A stretch of DNA of 52,643 bases, taken from the NCBI GenBank assembly GCA_946480825.1, contig CAMLLG010000024.1, forward strand, positions 1-52,643, written 5' to 3'. Of this stretch, positions 23,562-31,905 are shown in pieces. This DNA is from an uncultured Lysobacteraceae bacterium. Lineage in GTDB: Bacteria > Pseudomonadota > Gammaproteobacteria > Xanthomonadales > Xanthomonadaceae. How positions within the stretch are numbered: position 1 is the first letter of the stretch; every line of letters starts with the position of its first letter. A model generated the notes under the pieces. The model had not been told where the DNA came from. It worked only from the letters and a program-made list of their open reading frames with translations, and made no database searches. A program made the position numbers and the translations under genes.

Positions 23562-23694
23562 CCGTCGGCGACAATCAATTCCCGGATCGCCCTTCGTCGA
23601 GCGGCCTCCCCCGGATGGAGTAGCGCGGACACGCGATGGTCCGGGATCGTGGTGCGGGCTAACGTCGCGTCATTCCAGTTCCGGGGAGTGCGCC

Positions 23695-24459
23695 ATGTGT
23701 TGCGGACGTTGTCGCGGGACGGCGCATGGCATGCGCGATCTCATGCACGATCTCATGCGCGACCGCGATGCGCTTCGCCGGCCGGTGCGCATGGGTGCGC
23801 CCGATCGCGGCATCGATGCGGCCATCGATCTCGAACGGGTGTTCGGTCCGAACATCGGCTATCGCTCCGAGGGTCGGCACTGGCGGCGCAACCTGCGCCA
23901 TCATCGGCCGCCGCCGATCGGCTTCGGCGAGATCCGGACCAGCGCCGGGCAGGACGGCGGTGCGCTGGAACTGCTGACGCGGTTCGCCGAGTTGCGGCGA
24001 CGGCATCCCGGACGACCGCTGCCGCTGGGCGGTCTGGTGACCACCACGCCGACCGGTCTGGTCCGCTATACGGTCGCCGATCCGAACCGGGACCGGATCG
24101 TCTGGCAGGGCAATCTCGCGCGCCTGCCGTGGATCAACCGGGTCGGTCCGGGCGAGCGCGAGCGTGCGGTCCGCGCCCTGCTGCGCCGCATCACCGGGCA
24201 GGGGTTCGCCAATCTGCCGTATCCGCATCCGGGCGCGGATCTCATCCCGACGCCGGCCATCGTGCGCGCGGACGCTTTCGACGACATGGAAGATGAGCTG
24301 GACGCCGCCGCGCTCGACGAAGACGCGCTCGACGACCTGCTCGACAGCATGTTCGGTGGCCTCGACGCATGGGACGTGCGCTCGCGCGGTGTCGGGCCGC
24401 GAACCGTGCATGCGTCGCGTCCGTGCGGTCGTCGCAGGCCCCCGGAAGCGCAGGTTTGA
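23695..24459 (+). CDS. Hypothetical protein with acidic C-terminal region
   Basis: The ATG at 23695 follows GGGGAG at 7 bases, giving 254 residues that start MCCGRCRGTAHGMRDLMHDL. A Met/Asp/Arg-rich lead is followed by ERVFGPNIGYRSEGRHWRRN, PPPIGFGEIRTSAGQDGGALEL, a segment rich in strand-like stretches (LVTTTPTGLVRYTVADPNR, RIVWQGNLARLPWINRV) and a very acidic block (DDMEDELDAAALDEDALDDL). I recognise no family. The two initial Cys plus CxxC could bind metal or be palmitoyl-like anchors, which is guesswork. The codon pattern is normal for the window and supports a real gene. The acyltransferase gene starts 46 bases later in the same direction. Confidence 0.55.
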   Translation: MCCGRCRGTAHGMRDLMHDLMRDRDALRRPVRMGAPDRGIDAAIDLERVFGPNIGYRSEGRHWRRNLRHHRPPPIGFGEIRTSAGQDGGALELLTRFAELRRRHPGRPLPLGGLVTTTPTGLVRYTVADPNRDRIVWQGNLARLPWINRVGPGERERAVRALLRRITGQGFANLPYPHPGADLIPTPAIVRADAFDDMEDELDAAALDEDALDDLLDSMFGGLDAWDVRSRGVGPRTVHASRPCGRRRPPEAQV

Positions 24460-24505
24460 TACGCTTCCCGCCCTTCGTCGACTGGGCCGATGGCCGGTGT
24501 CCCGC

Positions 24506-25381
24506 ATGGTGTGGTTCCGCGTCTTCCCGATCCTGCTGTTGATCGTGGCCAATACTCTGGTGCATGCGCTGCCGCTGCTGGCGGTGGCGCTGTTCAAGGC
24601 CGTGCTGCCGTCCAGGCGCGCCCGGCTGGCCTGCAATCCGGTGTTGATCGGTTTCGCCGAAGGCTGGATCGCGACCAACAGCTGGATGATCGATCGCTTC
24701 ACCCGGACCGTGTTCCGCGTGGAGATGCCTGCATCGCTGAAGAAGGACGGACATTACCTGGTGCTGGCCAACCACCAGAGCTGGGTCGACATCGTCGTGT
24801 TGCAGAAGATCTTCAACCGCCGCATTCCCTTCCAGCGTTTCTTCCTCAAGCGGCAGTTGTTCTGGGTGCCGGTGCTGGGCCTGTGCTGGTGGGCGCTGGA
24901 TTTTCCGTTCATGGGCCGCTACACGCGCAAGCAGATCGCGAAGAACCCGGAGCTGGGCCGCCGCGACATGGAGGCGACGCGCCGCGCCTGCGAGAAGTTT
25001 CTCGACATTCCGGTGTCGGTGATGAACTTCGTCGAGGGCACCCGCTTCACGCCGCAGAAGCACGCCGCGCAGGCCTCGCCGTATCGTCATCTGCTCAAGC
25101 CGAAGTCCGGCGGCGTGGCGTTCGTGATCGGCGCGATGGGCCCGAGCCTGCACGCGGTGCTGGACGTGACCATCGTCTATCCCGGCGGCCGGCCGACGAT
25201 CGTGGATCTGATCGGCGGTCGCATTCCCGAAGTGCGGGTGACGGTGCGCCAGCGCCCGATCCCCGACACGCTGATCGGCGGCGATTACCAGGAAGACCGC
25301 GCGTTCCGCGCCCGCTTCCAGCAGTGGATGAACGGGATCTGGGACGAGAAGGACGCGGAGATCGAACGCCTGTTGGGGTGA
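24506..25381 (+). CDS. PlsC-family acyltransferase (YihG-like)
   Basis: The 291-residue protein starts MVWFRVFPILLLIVANTLVH at 24506, and a GTG at 24497 is an alternative start. An N-terminal membrane helix (about 5-30) precedes the acyltransferase core: motif I NHQSWVD (His90, Asp95), motif II around FQRFFLKRQLFWVPVLG, motif III FVEGTRFTPQK (Glu177, Arg180) and motif IV near VLDVTIVYPGG. This layout fits the E. coli YihG/YihG-like branch of 1-acyl-sn-glycerol-3-phosphate acyltransferases. The predicted role is to attach a fatty acyl chain to lysophosphatidate or a related lysophospholipid at the inner membrane. Confidence 0.87.
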   Translation: MVWFRVFPILLLIVANTLVHALPLLAVALFKAVLPSRRARLACNPVLIGFAEGWIATNSWMIDRFTRTVFRVEMPASLKKDGHYLVLANHQSWVDIVVLQKIFNRRIPFQRFFLKRQLFWVPVLGLCWWALDFPFMGRYTRKQIAKNPELGRRDMEATRRACEKFLDIPVSVMNFVEGTRFTPQKHAAQASPYRHLLKPKSGGVAFVIGAMGPSLHAVLDVTIVYPGGRPTIVDLIGGRIPEVRVTVRQRPIPDTLIGGDYQEDRAFRARFQQWMNGIWDEKDAEIERLLG

Positions 25382-25439
25382 CTCCGGTCCGCACGATCCA
25401 CCTGCTTCGGCGTCTCGCGGCCGATCGCGGCCGATACGC

Positions 25440-26282
25440 TCAGCGCCGCATCGCCAGCACGCCATCCAACGCCGGTTTCGCCTTGAATCCGGCTTTTTCC
25501 AGTCGCTTCGCGACTTCGCGCGGCACGTCGCGACCGCTTGTGAGCGCGTTCGGCGTGCCCGTGTAATGGAACAGGTGCCCGCCGCGGCGCAGCACGCGCG
25601 CGAGCTGGTCGTAGAACGCCTGCGAATACAGTTCGCCCGCGATGCCGAAGCGCGGCGGGTCGTGGAGCAGGGCGTCGATCGAGGCGTCGGGAATCTCCGC
25701 GATGGCCTGCGACACATCGGCATGCGTCAGTCGCAGGCGGCCGCCGTGTTCGGGCGCGTCGGGATCGGGCGACCACGGGTTGAGCGTGCGCAGCCACAGC
25801 ACGTCGGCGTTCTTCTCGAACGACAGGATGCGCGCCGCGCCGGCGTCGAGACAGCAGGCGGCGAAATAGCCGAGGCCGCCGCAGGTGTCGAGCACGGTCT
25901 TGCCCTGCGGCCGCACCAGCGCGACCTTGCGCCGCGCATCGTCGATGGGCGACGTCTTCGCGGTGGGCAGCATCTTGATGCCGTCGATCTCGAAGGTCGG
26001 TGCGCCCCATTCGGTGGGCACCAGTTTGATCAGTGCGCCGTCGTAGCGGGAGATCGCCGCGAAGCTCTCGCCGTCCCAGTGATAGATCGTGCGGTCCTTG
26101 AGCGTGTCCGGATACGGATGGCGCCGCCCGCGCCATGTCCATGCGTCGGCGTCCAGCGATACGTCGTCGCGGGTGCGGTCGAGATCGAACGAGCCGGTCC
26201 AGATCCGCGCGCCGGCATCGCGCGCGGCGCTCAGCGCTTCGGCGAGCGGGCGGGTGAGCAGAGGGCCTGAAGCGTGCGGCAT
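25440..26282 (-). CDS. COG2521-type (archaeal-like) SAM-dependent methyltransferase
   Basis: The 280-residue protein starts at 26282. The N-terminal ~60 residues are ill-defined. Then come DGALIKLVPTEWGAPTFEID and GIKMLPTAKTSPIDDARRKV (101-120), which is the signature that precedes motif I in COG2521. Motif I is TVLDTCGGLGYFAACCLDAG (129-148), the acidic strand end is ILSFEKN, and the catalytic-face motif is LLHDPPRFGIAGELYSQAFY (205-224), followed by RRGGHLFHYTGTPN. COG2521 is described as a predicted archaeal methyltransferase, and its substrate is not known to me. The DPPRF motif suggests N-methylation of a base or amine. With TrmY at 7295 this is the second archaeal-type methyltransferase in the window. 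Confidence 0.82.
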   Translation of the reverse strand: MPHASGPLLTRPLAEALSAARDAGARIWTGSFDLDRTRDDVSLDADAWTWRGRRHPYPDTLKDRTIYHWDGESFAAISRYDGALIKLVPTEWGAPTFEIDGIKMLPTAKTSPIDDARRKVALVRPQGKTVLDTCGGLGYFAACCLDAGAARILSFEKNADVLWLRTLNPWSPDPDAPEHGGRLRLTHADVSQAIAEIPDASIDALLHDPPRFGIAGELYSQAFYDQLARVLRRGGHLFHYTGTPNALTSGRDVPREVAKRLEKAGFKAKPALDGVLAMRR

Positions 26283-26403
26283 GCCGGGCGATCGTCGGGG
26301 CGGAGGCGCAGGGTACCGGTTGTGTCACGACAAGGGGAGTCGCGACCGTCGCGATGCGACGATCGGGAGGCGATGATCACGACATGGCCTTCGACTGCGA
26401 CGG

Positions 26404-26895
26404 TCAGTCGACGACGATCACGCGCACGCCGAGCACTTCGTCCGCCCGCACCGGTCGAGCGGCAGCGCCCGCACCTTCGATCAGGATACGCAGCCGCAGA
26501 CGGCCGTCGCGAACCGTATGTGCGAGGGCCTCGGGCGGCACCGGCACGACGTATGTGCCTGCGGCATTGCCGGGGCGGATGCCGTGCGGCGAGACCGTGC
26601 CGATCAGTCGTCCGTCCGCGGTGCGCAGCACGATCTCCCGACCGCTGCCGATCGCGCCGACGCGCACTTCCAGCAGGACGCGCTCGCCGGCCTTGAGTGC
26701 GCGCGGGAGTGCGATGTCATGGCGCATGCTTTCTTGAAGCATGCTTTCTTGAGGCATGCTTTCTTGCAGCATGCTTTCGTGAGGCATGCGGTCATCCCGC
26801 ATGCTGCCATCGTCGCGCGCGGGCGCGGCCTTCGGCGTCGCCTGCGCGCACGCCGCGAGCAGCAGCGTGCAGAGCAGGGCGACGACGCGGGGCAT
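26404..26895 (-). CDS. Lipoprotein with pentapeptide tandem repeat, tyrosinase operon partner
   Basis: The 163-residue product starts MPRVVALLCTLLLAACAQAT with a lipobox ending in Cys16. Residues about 31-57 are a run of ESM-x-Q units (MLQESMPQESMLQESM) encoded by a 15-bp tandem repeat. The C-terminal ~105 residues form a compact domain (ALPRALKAGERVLLEVRVGA, REIVLRTADGRLIGTVSPHG, DEVLGVRVIVVD). Its end resembles the final strand of the tyrosinase gene product (VLGVTIVPVR), suggesting a shared beta-sandwich fold of the kind that follows tyrosinase cores. The gene starts 15 bases after the tyrosinase stop, so the two form an operon. A copper-loading or shielding role is conceivable but not shown. 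The Met-rich repeat would suit copper binding. Confidence 0.7.
   Translation of the reverse strand: MPRVVALLCTLLLAACAQATPKAAPARDDGSMRDDRMPHESMLQESMPQESMLQESMRHDIALPRALKAGERVLLEVRVGAIGSGREIVLRTADGRLIGTVSPHGIRPGNAAGTYVVPVPPEALAHTVRDGRLRLRILIEGAGAAARPVRADEVLGVRVIVVD
26724..26798 (-). repeat. 15-bp tandem repeat (four close plus one degenerate unit)
   Basis: Units GCATGCTTTCTTGAA, GCATGCTTTCTTGAG, GCATGCTTTCTTGCA and GCATGCTTTCGTGAG follow in register from 26724, then a degenerate GCATGCGGTCATCCC. They encode the Met/Gln/Glu/Ser pentads of the lipoprotein. Confidence 0.9.
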
Positions 26896-26910
26896 GCGAG
26901 CGGCGGCCGG

Positions 26911-28536
26911 TCAGCGCACCGGCACGATGGTGACGCCGAGCACCTTGGGCGCGTCCTTGGCGTGCCCGCTGGACGGGACGAGGCGGATGTCCAGGGTCGC
27001 CGTGCCCGCTTCCAGCTGCGAGAACGCCTGCAGTGTTTTCCGCAACGGCAGCGCGAAGGTGGTGGTGTGCGACATCGCCATGCCGGGCATGCCCGGGCCG
27101 AAGAACGAGATCGTGCCGGCGTAGTAGGGGCTGTCGGCTTCGACCCGTTCGACATCGGCGGGCGCGTTCACCAGCACGTCGAATTCGCGCGACACCGCCA
27201 GCCCCGTCGGACGATCGATGGTGATCTCGGCGATCAGCGCCGACGCCTGGGCTGCGGCGAGATGGCGGTCGACCAGCGCTTTGGGCAGCGCGACCGAAGC
27301 GCTGTCCTCGTCGACGGTGGCGGCGATCTCGGGCGGCGGACGGCGCAGGGTCGGCTTCGGGATGTAGTCGCTGCCGAAGCCGGGCGTGTAGTCGTAGTCG
27401 AACGCCGCGGTGTCGAAGACCGCGCCGGCGGTGGTCGGCCCGACCGGCGTGCCGTCGGCGCCGACATAGAACAGGAATGGTTCGTCCATGAAGGCCTGCG
27501 TGTCCTCGGTCGGCCCGATCGGCAGCCGCAGCGCCTGCTGCTTGCGCGTCCACACGTCCCACAACCGGTCCATGTTGGCGTGATGCAGGAAGAAGATCGG
27601 ATCGACCGGCGAAAGGAAGTTGGTCATGTTGCCGTACGGGCCCGGATCGATCGCGCCGACGCCGCCGATGCAGTTGTGCACCTTGTTGTGCGGCTGGCCT
27701 TCCAGCACCGAGAACTCGGTCGCGCCGTTGGGCTGCATCACGTGCGAGGCGGTCTTCGAGCTGGTGAAGCTGAGGCTGGCCGTGGGGTTGTAGAAATCGA
27801 ACGGCGCCAGCCCGGCGATGATCGTGTTCCGATCGACCGCGGTCAGCGTCTTGGCGTCGAGTTTCGGATTGTCGGCCGAGAGATAGCGCGCGCCGCAGGT
27901 GATCGCGAACGCCATGTTGCCGGAGACCCCGGCATCCTGCGCCGGGCTGTAGCCGGTGACGTCGTTCCAGACCAGGTCGAAGCTGCCGTAGCCGCGCGCG
28001 TCGAGCTGTTTGCGCTGGTCGGACGACAGCGTTCCCCAATAGTTCGTCAGCGCCGGTTTGATGAAATCGGTGAACACCGCGAGATTGCGGGTGTACGGCG
28101 AATAGGCGCCATCGGTGGGCGTGAGCACGCCGTCGAACATCTGCGCCGGGATCTGCGGTTGCCGCGTCCAGTCCCAGTACGGCATCGCGAAGTCGGGGTC
28201 GCCGCTGAGCGCGCGAATGGTCTGCTCGAAATAGCCCACGTAACCGCGATGCCAGGCGTAGAACCACCAGTTGCCGTGCGGGCAGTCGAGGAAATGGGTG
28301 AACGCATTGCGGAACCAGTTGCGCGGATCGTCGGCGGGCAGGGCGAGCATCGCGCTCACGCCGCGCGCGTAGCTGGCGAGCATGCGCAGGCCCTCCGGGC
28401 TGGCGACATCGTGACGATGCCAGCGCGCCGGGGAGGTGGTTCCCGCGGCGAAGGCGCTGCCGCTGCGTGCGGCGAGGACCGAACCGCCGACGGCGGTGGC
28501 GGCGGTGGCGAGAAATCTGCGGCGTGTGTAGCGCAT
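26911..28536 (-). CDS. Tat-exported tyrosinase (type 3 copper oxidase)
   Basis: The ATG at 28536 is preferred because GGGAG lies nine bases upstream. The ATG at 28545 abuts it. The 541-residue product has a Tat signal (RRRFLATAATAVGG, residues 5-18). The CuA site is H81, H87 and H96 (FTHFLDCPHGNWWFYAWHRGY). The CuB site is H283, H287 and H318/H319 (QPHNKVHNCIGG ... VDPIFFLHHANMDRLWDVW). PYWDWTRQP is also present. A C-terminal tyrosinase_C-type domain (about 390-541) would cover the active site. The enzyme oxidises monophenols and diphenols to quinones, the first steps to melanin or aromatic turnover, outside the inner membrane. A lipoprotein gene follows by 15 bases. Confidence 0.9.
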   Translation of the reverse strand: MRYTRRRFLATAATAVGGSVLAARSGSAFAAGTTSPARWHRHDVASPEGLRMLASYARGVSAMLALPADDPRNWFRNAFTHFLDCPHGNWWFYAWHRGYVGYFEQTIRALSGDPDFAMPYWDWTRQPQIPAQMFDGVLTPTDGAYSPYTRNLAVFTDFIKPALTNYWGTLSSDQRKQLDARGYGSFDLVWNDVTGYSPAQDAGVSGNMAFAITCGARYLSADNPKLDAKTLTAVDRNTIIAGLAPFDFYNPTASLSFTSSKTASHVMQPNGATEFSVLEGQPHNKVHNCIGGVGAIDPGPYGNMTNFLSPVDPIFFLHHANMDRLWDVWTRKQQALRLPIGPTEDTQAFMDEPFLFYVGADGTPVGPTTAGAVFDTAAFDYDYTPGFGSDYIPKPTLRRPPPEIAATVDEDSASVALPKALVDRHLAAAQASALIAEITIDRPTGLAVSREFDVLVNAPADVERVEADSPYYAGTISFFGPGMPGMAMSHTTTFALPLRKTLQAFSQLEAGTATLDIRLVPSSGHAKDAPKVLGVTIVPVR

Positions 28537-28862
28537 CCTGTGCATCTCCCTGTGCGCCGGCACCGTGTCTCGATGCCGGCATGACCGGAACGCGGCCCGC
28601 GGCCGCGCGCGAATTGCCTGGCGGGGAGTGGGGCGTCCTTGCCGGCGGGGCGAGTATAGCCAAGGCGAACGCGGGCGTGGCCCGGGGCGGCATCCCATCC
28701 GCCAGGCCGTCGGTAGAGCGGCCTGACCAGCCATTCGGCTGTTGAAAACCAGGCCGCCGCTTTTACGTCGCGCAAGAGCAGCGGCCTGAAGGCCGCTCTA
28801 CCAAAGTCTGATGCCATTCTCTCTATCGATGGGCGCAGGTATCGCCCGGACCACGACACGGC
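28537..28862. other. Intergenic region upstream of tyrosinase, downstream of PHB depolymerase
   Basis: This 326-base stretch holds the tyrosinase leader and a long inverted repeat (28712-28802). No gene is convincing. The tyrosinase promoter should lie within about 28550-28700 but I see no clear box. Confidence 0.5.
28712..28802. repeat. Inverted repeat GGTAGAGCGGCC ... GGCCGCTCTACC
   Basis: Two exact 12-base arms (28712-28723 and 28791-28802) enclose a region with a second GGCCTGA/AGGCC motif. It resembles dispersed 'AGAGCGGCCT' palindromes that I associate with this family. It may be a terminator for the depolymerase operon or a REP element. Confidence 0.65.
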
Positions 28863-30041
28863 TCAACGATTGAATGCCGGTCCGTTCACGCCGGCATAAC
28901 CGCTGGCGCAGCCGGTCGTGCAGGTGGTCGCCAGCATGTTGTAGACGATCCGCCCGGCGTTGGTCTTCGAGCGGAAATGGCCGACGCCACCGCTGGTGTC
29001 GCCGCCGCCGGCGTTGTACGGGCTGCCGTCGGCCCAGTCCCAGTCGTAGGCGTAGGCACTGCTGCCGAAACCGATGTCCACCTGCGCTTTCACATTCGTG
29101 CCGGCGTTGAACAACGCGCCGTTGCCGCAGCCGCTGCTGTAGCTGGTGGTGAAGCAGTGGACCTGGTCGTGGAGGCCGGCGGTGATGGTGTAGAAACCGA
29201 TGCCGGTGTAGCTCGCCGGTGTCGCGCGCAGGCTGGTGCTGCCGCTGCCGGTCCAGCGGTTGTAGCCGTAGAAGCTCACGCCGGTGCTGGGGTAGTAGCC
29301 GAAGGTGTAGTGATCGTACGGCCAGACGTAAGCTTCGGCGTTGCAGGTCGGCGCGTAGGGCGACTGATAGCCGGTGGCGTAGCAGGTGTTGAGCCCGCGC
29401 AGGCCACCACCGATGTTGACGAAGCGGCGCACGCTCCCCTGATAGCCGTAATAACGCACCATCGCCAGCGCCATGCTCGATCCCATCGAATGCGCGACGA
29501 TGTCGACCTGGCCGCGTCCGGTGTGGGTCTTCACCGCATCGATGAACGTCTTGAGGATCTGGTACTTCGCGGGGCTGTGGTAATTGTTCTGCGGCGCGCC
29601 GCGCTCGCTGGCGTTGAGATAGGTCACGCCGAACAGTTCGCAGTCCTTGTAGCCGCGCGATTTGAGTTCGTCGTAGATCGAGTACGTCGGCGTGGTGTAG
29701 CCGCTGACGGCGCCGGGCGGCATGTCGAAGCTGATCGCGCTGTCGCCGTTGCCGTGGACGAAAACCACCGGTGTGCGCGTGGGCGTGCAGGCGGCGGCGC
29801 CGCCGAACCCGCCGCTGCCGACGCCCGGGCTGAAGCCGCCGGCGTACTGCGTGGCGGTGCCGGTGCAGGTGAAGCCGTTGTTGGTGCCGCAGTCGAGCGC
29901 CTGCGCGCTGCGGGGAAGCACCAGCGCTGCGGCGCCGAGCGCGGGCAGGACGAGCGAAAGCAGGGCGGCGGACGCGGCGGACGACACGGTCGGGATGACG
30001 CGGAGGGCCGGCGGGATGACGCGGAACGTGCGGCGGTGCAT
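28863..30041 (-). CDS. PhaZ7-like extracellular PHB depolymerase / lipase
   Basis: The ATG at 30041 follows GGGGAGGATACCC, giving 392 residues with a long signal peptide (to about residue 48, SAQALDCGTNNGF). The mature protein follows Paucimonas lemoignei PhaZ7 closely: CGTNNGFTCTGTATQYAGGF, PVVFVHGNGDSAISFDMPPG, VDIVAHSMGSSMALAMV, NAGGGDTSGGVGHFRSKTN. The triad is Ser185 (AHSMG), Asp292 (AGLHDQV) and His355 (VGHFR). Spacing Ser-to-His (170) equals PhaZ7's S136-H306. PhaZ7 degrades native or amorphous poly(3-hydroxybutyrate) outside the cell and lacks a substrate-binding domain, as here. Several Cys imply disulfides. Alternative annotation: triacylglycerol lipase/esterase of the same fold. 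Confidence 0.9.
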   Translation of the reverse strand: MHRRTFRVIPPALRVIPTVSSAASAALLSLVLPALGAAALVLPRSAQALDCGTNNGFTCTGTATQYAGGFSPGVGSGGFGGAAACTPTRTPVVFVHGNGDSAISFDMPPGAVSGYTTPTYSIYDELKSRGYKDCELFGVTYLNASERGAPQNNYHSPAKYQILKTFIDAVKTHTGRGQVDIVAHSMGSSMALAMVRYYGYQGSVRRFVNIGGGLRGLNTCYATGYQSPYAPTCNAEAYVWPYDHYTFGYYPSTGVSFYGYNRWTGSGSTSLRATPASYTGIGFYTITAGLHDQVHCFTTSYSSGCGNGALFNAGTNVKAQVDIGFGSSAYAYDWDWADGSPYNAGGGDTSGGVGHFRSKTNAGRIVYNMLATTCTTGCASGYAGVNGPAFNR

Positions 30042-30218
30042 GGGTATCCTCCCCGGAGGGTCAGCGCGACGAAGACCGATGTCCTCGATACTGATCCTGC
30101 TGCGGCAAGGCGGCCATTGCACCAAAGGGCATGATGCAGTGCGTCATGCGCACGTCCGTATCGATCGCGATGCGTGGGATGCCGTGTGCCCAGCGGGCGT
30201 TCCGGCCGCATCCACGCG

Positions 30219-30246
30219 AAAAACGGGAGCGCCGAAGCACTCCCGT
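30219..30246 (-). terminator. Rho-independent terminator of the gene at 30286-30657
   Basis: Read on the minus strand, ACGGGAGTGC-TTCG-GCGCTCCCGT is a 10-bp stem (one G-T pair) with a UUCG tetraloop, followed at once by TTTTT. It lies about 40 bases after the stop codon of the small stress-type gene. Confidence 0.85.
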
Positions 30247-30285
30247 CGTGTGATCGAGAATGATGATCGAGGCGTCAGCGCGCCG

Positions 30286-30657
30286 TCAGTTGCGTTGTTT
30301 CCTGTCGTCGTCGCCGGGCATCGCGTGCTCGACACGATCCCACGCCGCGCGTACGGCCTGCTTGGCCTTGTCCCACCCGATCCGGGCCGATCCCTTCGCT
30401 TCTTCCCACTCGTTCTGCAGGTCGGATTCGATCTGTTCGAAGCGTTTTCCGGCATAGCGCTCGCGCGCTTCGGCGCCGACGCGATAGGCCGGATCGTAAT
30501 CCGAGAATGCGTGGCCCGACTCGTAATAGGGTTCCTTCTCGAACTGCTGTTTCCAGTGCGCCCGTTCGTTCGCGTACAGGGTCTTGTCCATCTGCTTCGC
30601 CTGCGACGTGTTCGGTGTGTTCCTGTTCGAGGTGTTGGGGGTGTTGTGATGTGTCAT
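30286..30657 (-). CDS. Small charged hypothetical protein (stress-type)
   Basis: The ATG at 30657 has an excellent AAGGAGACGGC leader. The 123-residue product begins with Asn/Thr-rich tandem repeats (HNTPNTSNRNTPNTS). It continues with hydrophilic helices: KTLYANERAHWKQQFEKEPY, a Tyr-rich YESGHAFSDYDPAYRVGAEA, and IGWDKAKQAVRAAWDRVEHA. The last segment resembles the amphipathic helix of CsbD-like or YjbJ-like stress proteins. No signal peptide or membrane helix is present. A strong intrinsic terminator follows. The strong ribosome site and terminator suggest a highly expressed, stress-induced monocistronic gene, which is an inference. Confidence 0.65.
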   Translation of the reverse strand: MTHHNTPNTSNRNTPNTSQAKQMDKTLYANERAHWKQQFEKEPYYESGHAFSDYDPAYRVGAEARERYAGKRFEQIESDLQNEWEEAKGSARIGWDKAKQAVRAAWDRVEHAMPGDDDRKQRN

Positions 30658-30962
30658 GCCGTCTCCTTTTTGGGGGTACGTGCGAGCGGGCTTCCCGATC
30701 GCGTGATCAGCTTGCGCGCAATTCCGGTAAACATCGGTTATGCGAGCGGAAACAATTCGTGATGCGCTGCATGCATTGGCGCGCGGTTCATGCGTGCGAA
30801 CCGGGTGTCGTTCCCGCGATCCGCGGCATCCTGAAAAAAGCGGCGGCATGGTTCCGCGACATGACCGTCGGTCGCTGTCAAGCCTTCCGGCGCGGGCGTC
30901 GCGTGGTGCGGTCGGCCGTCCGCGCCGCGTCGGTCGTGCCGATGGGCCGTTAGAATGGCGGC
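30658..30962. other. Divergent intergenic region (small stress protein / RIO kinase)
   Basis: Between the divergent starts at 30657 and 30963 lie 305 bases. The stretch around 30720-30790 is comparatively AT-rich (TTCCGGTAAACATCGGTTAT, AAACAATTCGTGATG), the likeliest promoter area. No hairpin, repeat or RNA gene is evident. Confidence 0.5.
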
Positions 30963-31820
30963 ATGAAGACCCCCAACGCACTGCAGGCGCTGATCGACGA
31001 CGGCGTGATCGACGAGGTCCTGCGTCCCCTCAAGAGCGGCAAGGAAGCGGCGGTCTACGTGGTCCGCAGCGGCGACGACGTGCGCTGCGCGAAGGTCTAC
31101 AAGGACATGGCGCAGCGCAGCTTCCAGCAGCGCGTGCAGTACCAGGAAGGGCGCAAGGTGCGCGGCAGCCGCGAGGCGCGCGCGATCGGCAAGGCGACGA
31201 AATACGGCCGAAAGCAGCAGGAAACCGCCTGGAAGAACGCCGAGGTCGATGCCCTCTATCTGCTGCGCGATGCCGGGGTGCGCGTGCCCGAGCCCTACGG
31301 CTACTATCACGGCGTGCTGGTGATGGAACTGGTGACCGACGCCGCCGGCTTCTCGGCGTCGCGGCTGGGCGAAGTGGAACTGACGCCCGAGCAGGCGCGC
31401 GAATTCCACGCGGTGCTGATGCGTCAGGTGGTGCGCATGCTGTGCTGCGGTCTGATCCACGGCGATCTGTCGCAGTACAACGTACTGGTCGGGCCGGACG
31501 GCCCGATCGTCATCGATTTTCCGCAGGTGGTCAGCGCGGCGGGCAACAACGCCGCGCGGCGGATGTTGCTGCGCGACGTCAACAATCTCACCGCGAGCCT
31601 CGGGCGCTGGGCGCCGGACCTGCTCGATACCTGGTACGGCGAGGAAATCTGGGCGCTCTTCGAGGCCGGCGCGCTGCAGCCCGACACCCCGCTGACCGGT
31701 GCGTTCGAACACGACGAACGCGAGGCCGACCTCGACAGCGTGCGCGATGCGATCAACGACGCGCGCCAGGAAGCGTTGATCCGCCAGCAGGGCCGCGAAG
31801 CGGCGGCGCTGGAAGATTGA
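30963..31820 (+). CDS. RIO1-like serine protein kinase (PA4780 family)
   Basis: The 285-residue protein starts MKTPNALQALIDDGVIDEVL at 30963. The RIO ATP loop is SGKEAAVYVV (25-34) with Lys44 in CAKVYKD. The catalytic loop is LIHGDLSQYNVLV (164-176; Asp168, Asn173) and the metal loop is VIDFPQ (183-188; Asp185). The region KYGRKQQETAWKNAEVDALYLLRDAGVRVPEP is typical of the PA4780 branch. Bacterial RIO kinases phosphorylate themselves and unknown partners, and a link to ribosome maturation is known only for eukaryotic RIO1/RIO2. It precedes the yehS-like gene by 85 bases on the same strand. Confidence 0.9.
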   Translation: MKTPNALQALIDDGVIDEVLRPLKSGKEAAVYVVRSGDDVRCAKVYKDMAQRSFQQRVQYQEGRKVRGSREARAIGKATKYGRKQQETAWKNAEVDALYLLRDAGVRVPEPYGYYHGVLVMELVTDAAGFSASRLGEVELTPEQAREFHAVLMRQVVRMLCCGLIHGDLSQYNVLVGPDGPIVIDFPQVVSAAGNNAARRMLLRDVNNLTASLGRWAPDLLDTWYGEEIWALFEAGALQPDTPLTGAFEHDEREADLDSVRDAINDARQEALIRQQGREAAALED

Positions 31821-31905
31821 GCCGGCGCCTGTAAAGTGCACGGCAGGTCGCAAGCCCTCGAACGCAGAATTTCCTCACCCTCGAACACAGGCCCGATCCG
31901 GACTC

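Noticed and set aside
26518..28584. 688-codon plus-strand frame opposite the tyrosinase operon
   Set aside because: Arg/Val/Glu-rich shadow of the minus-strand genes, with no signal, domain or ribosome site.
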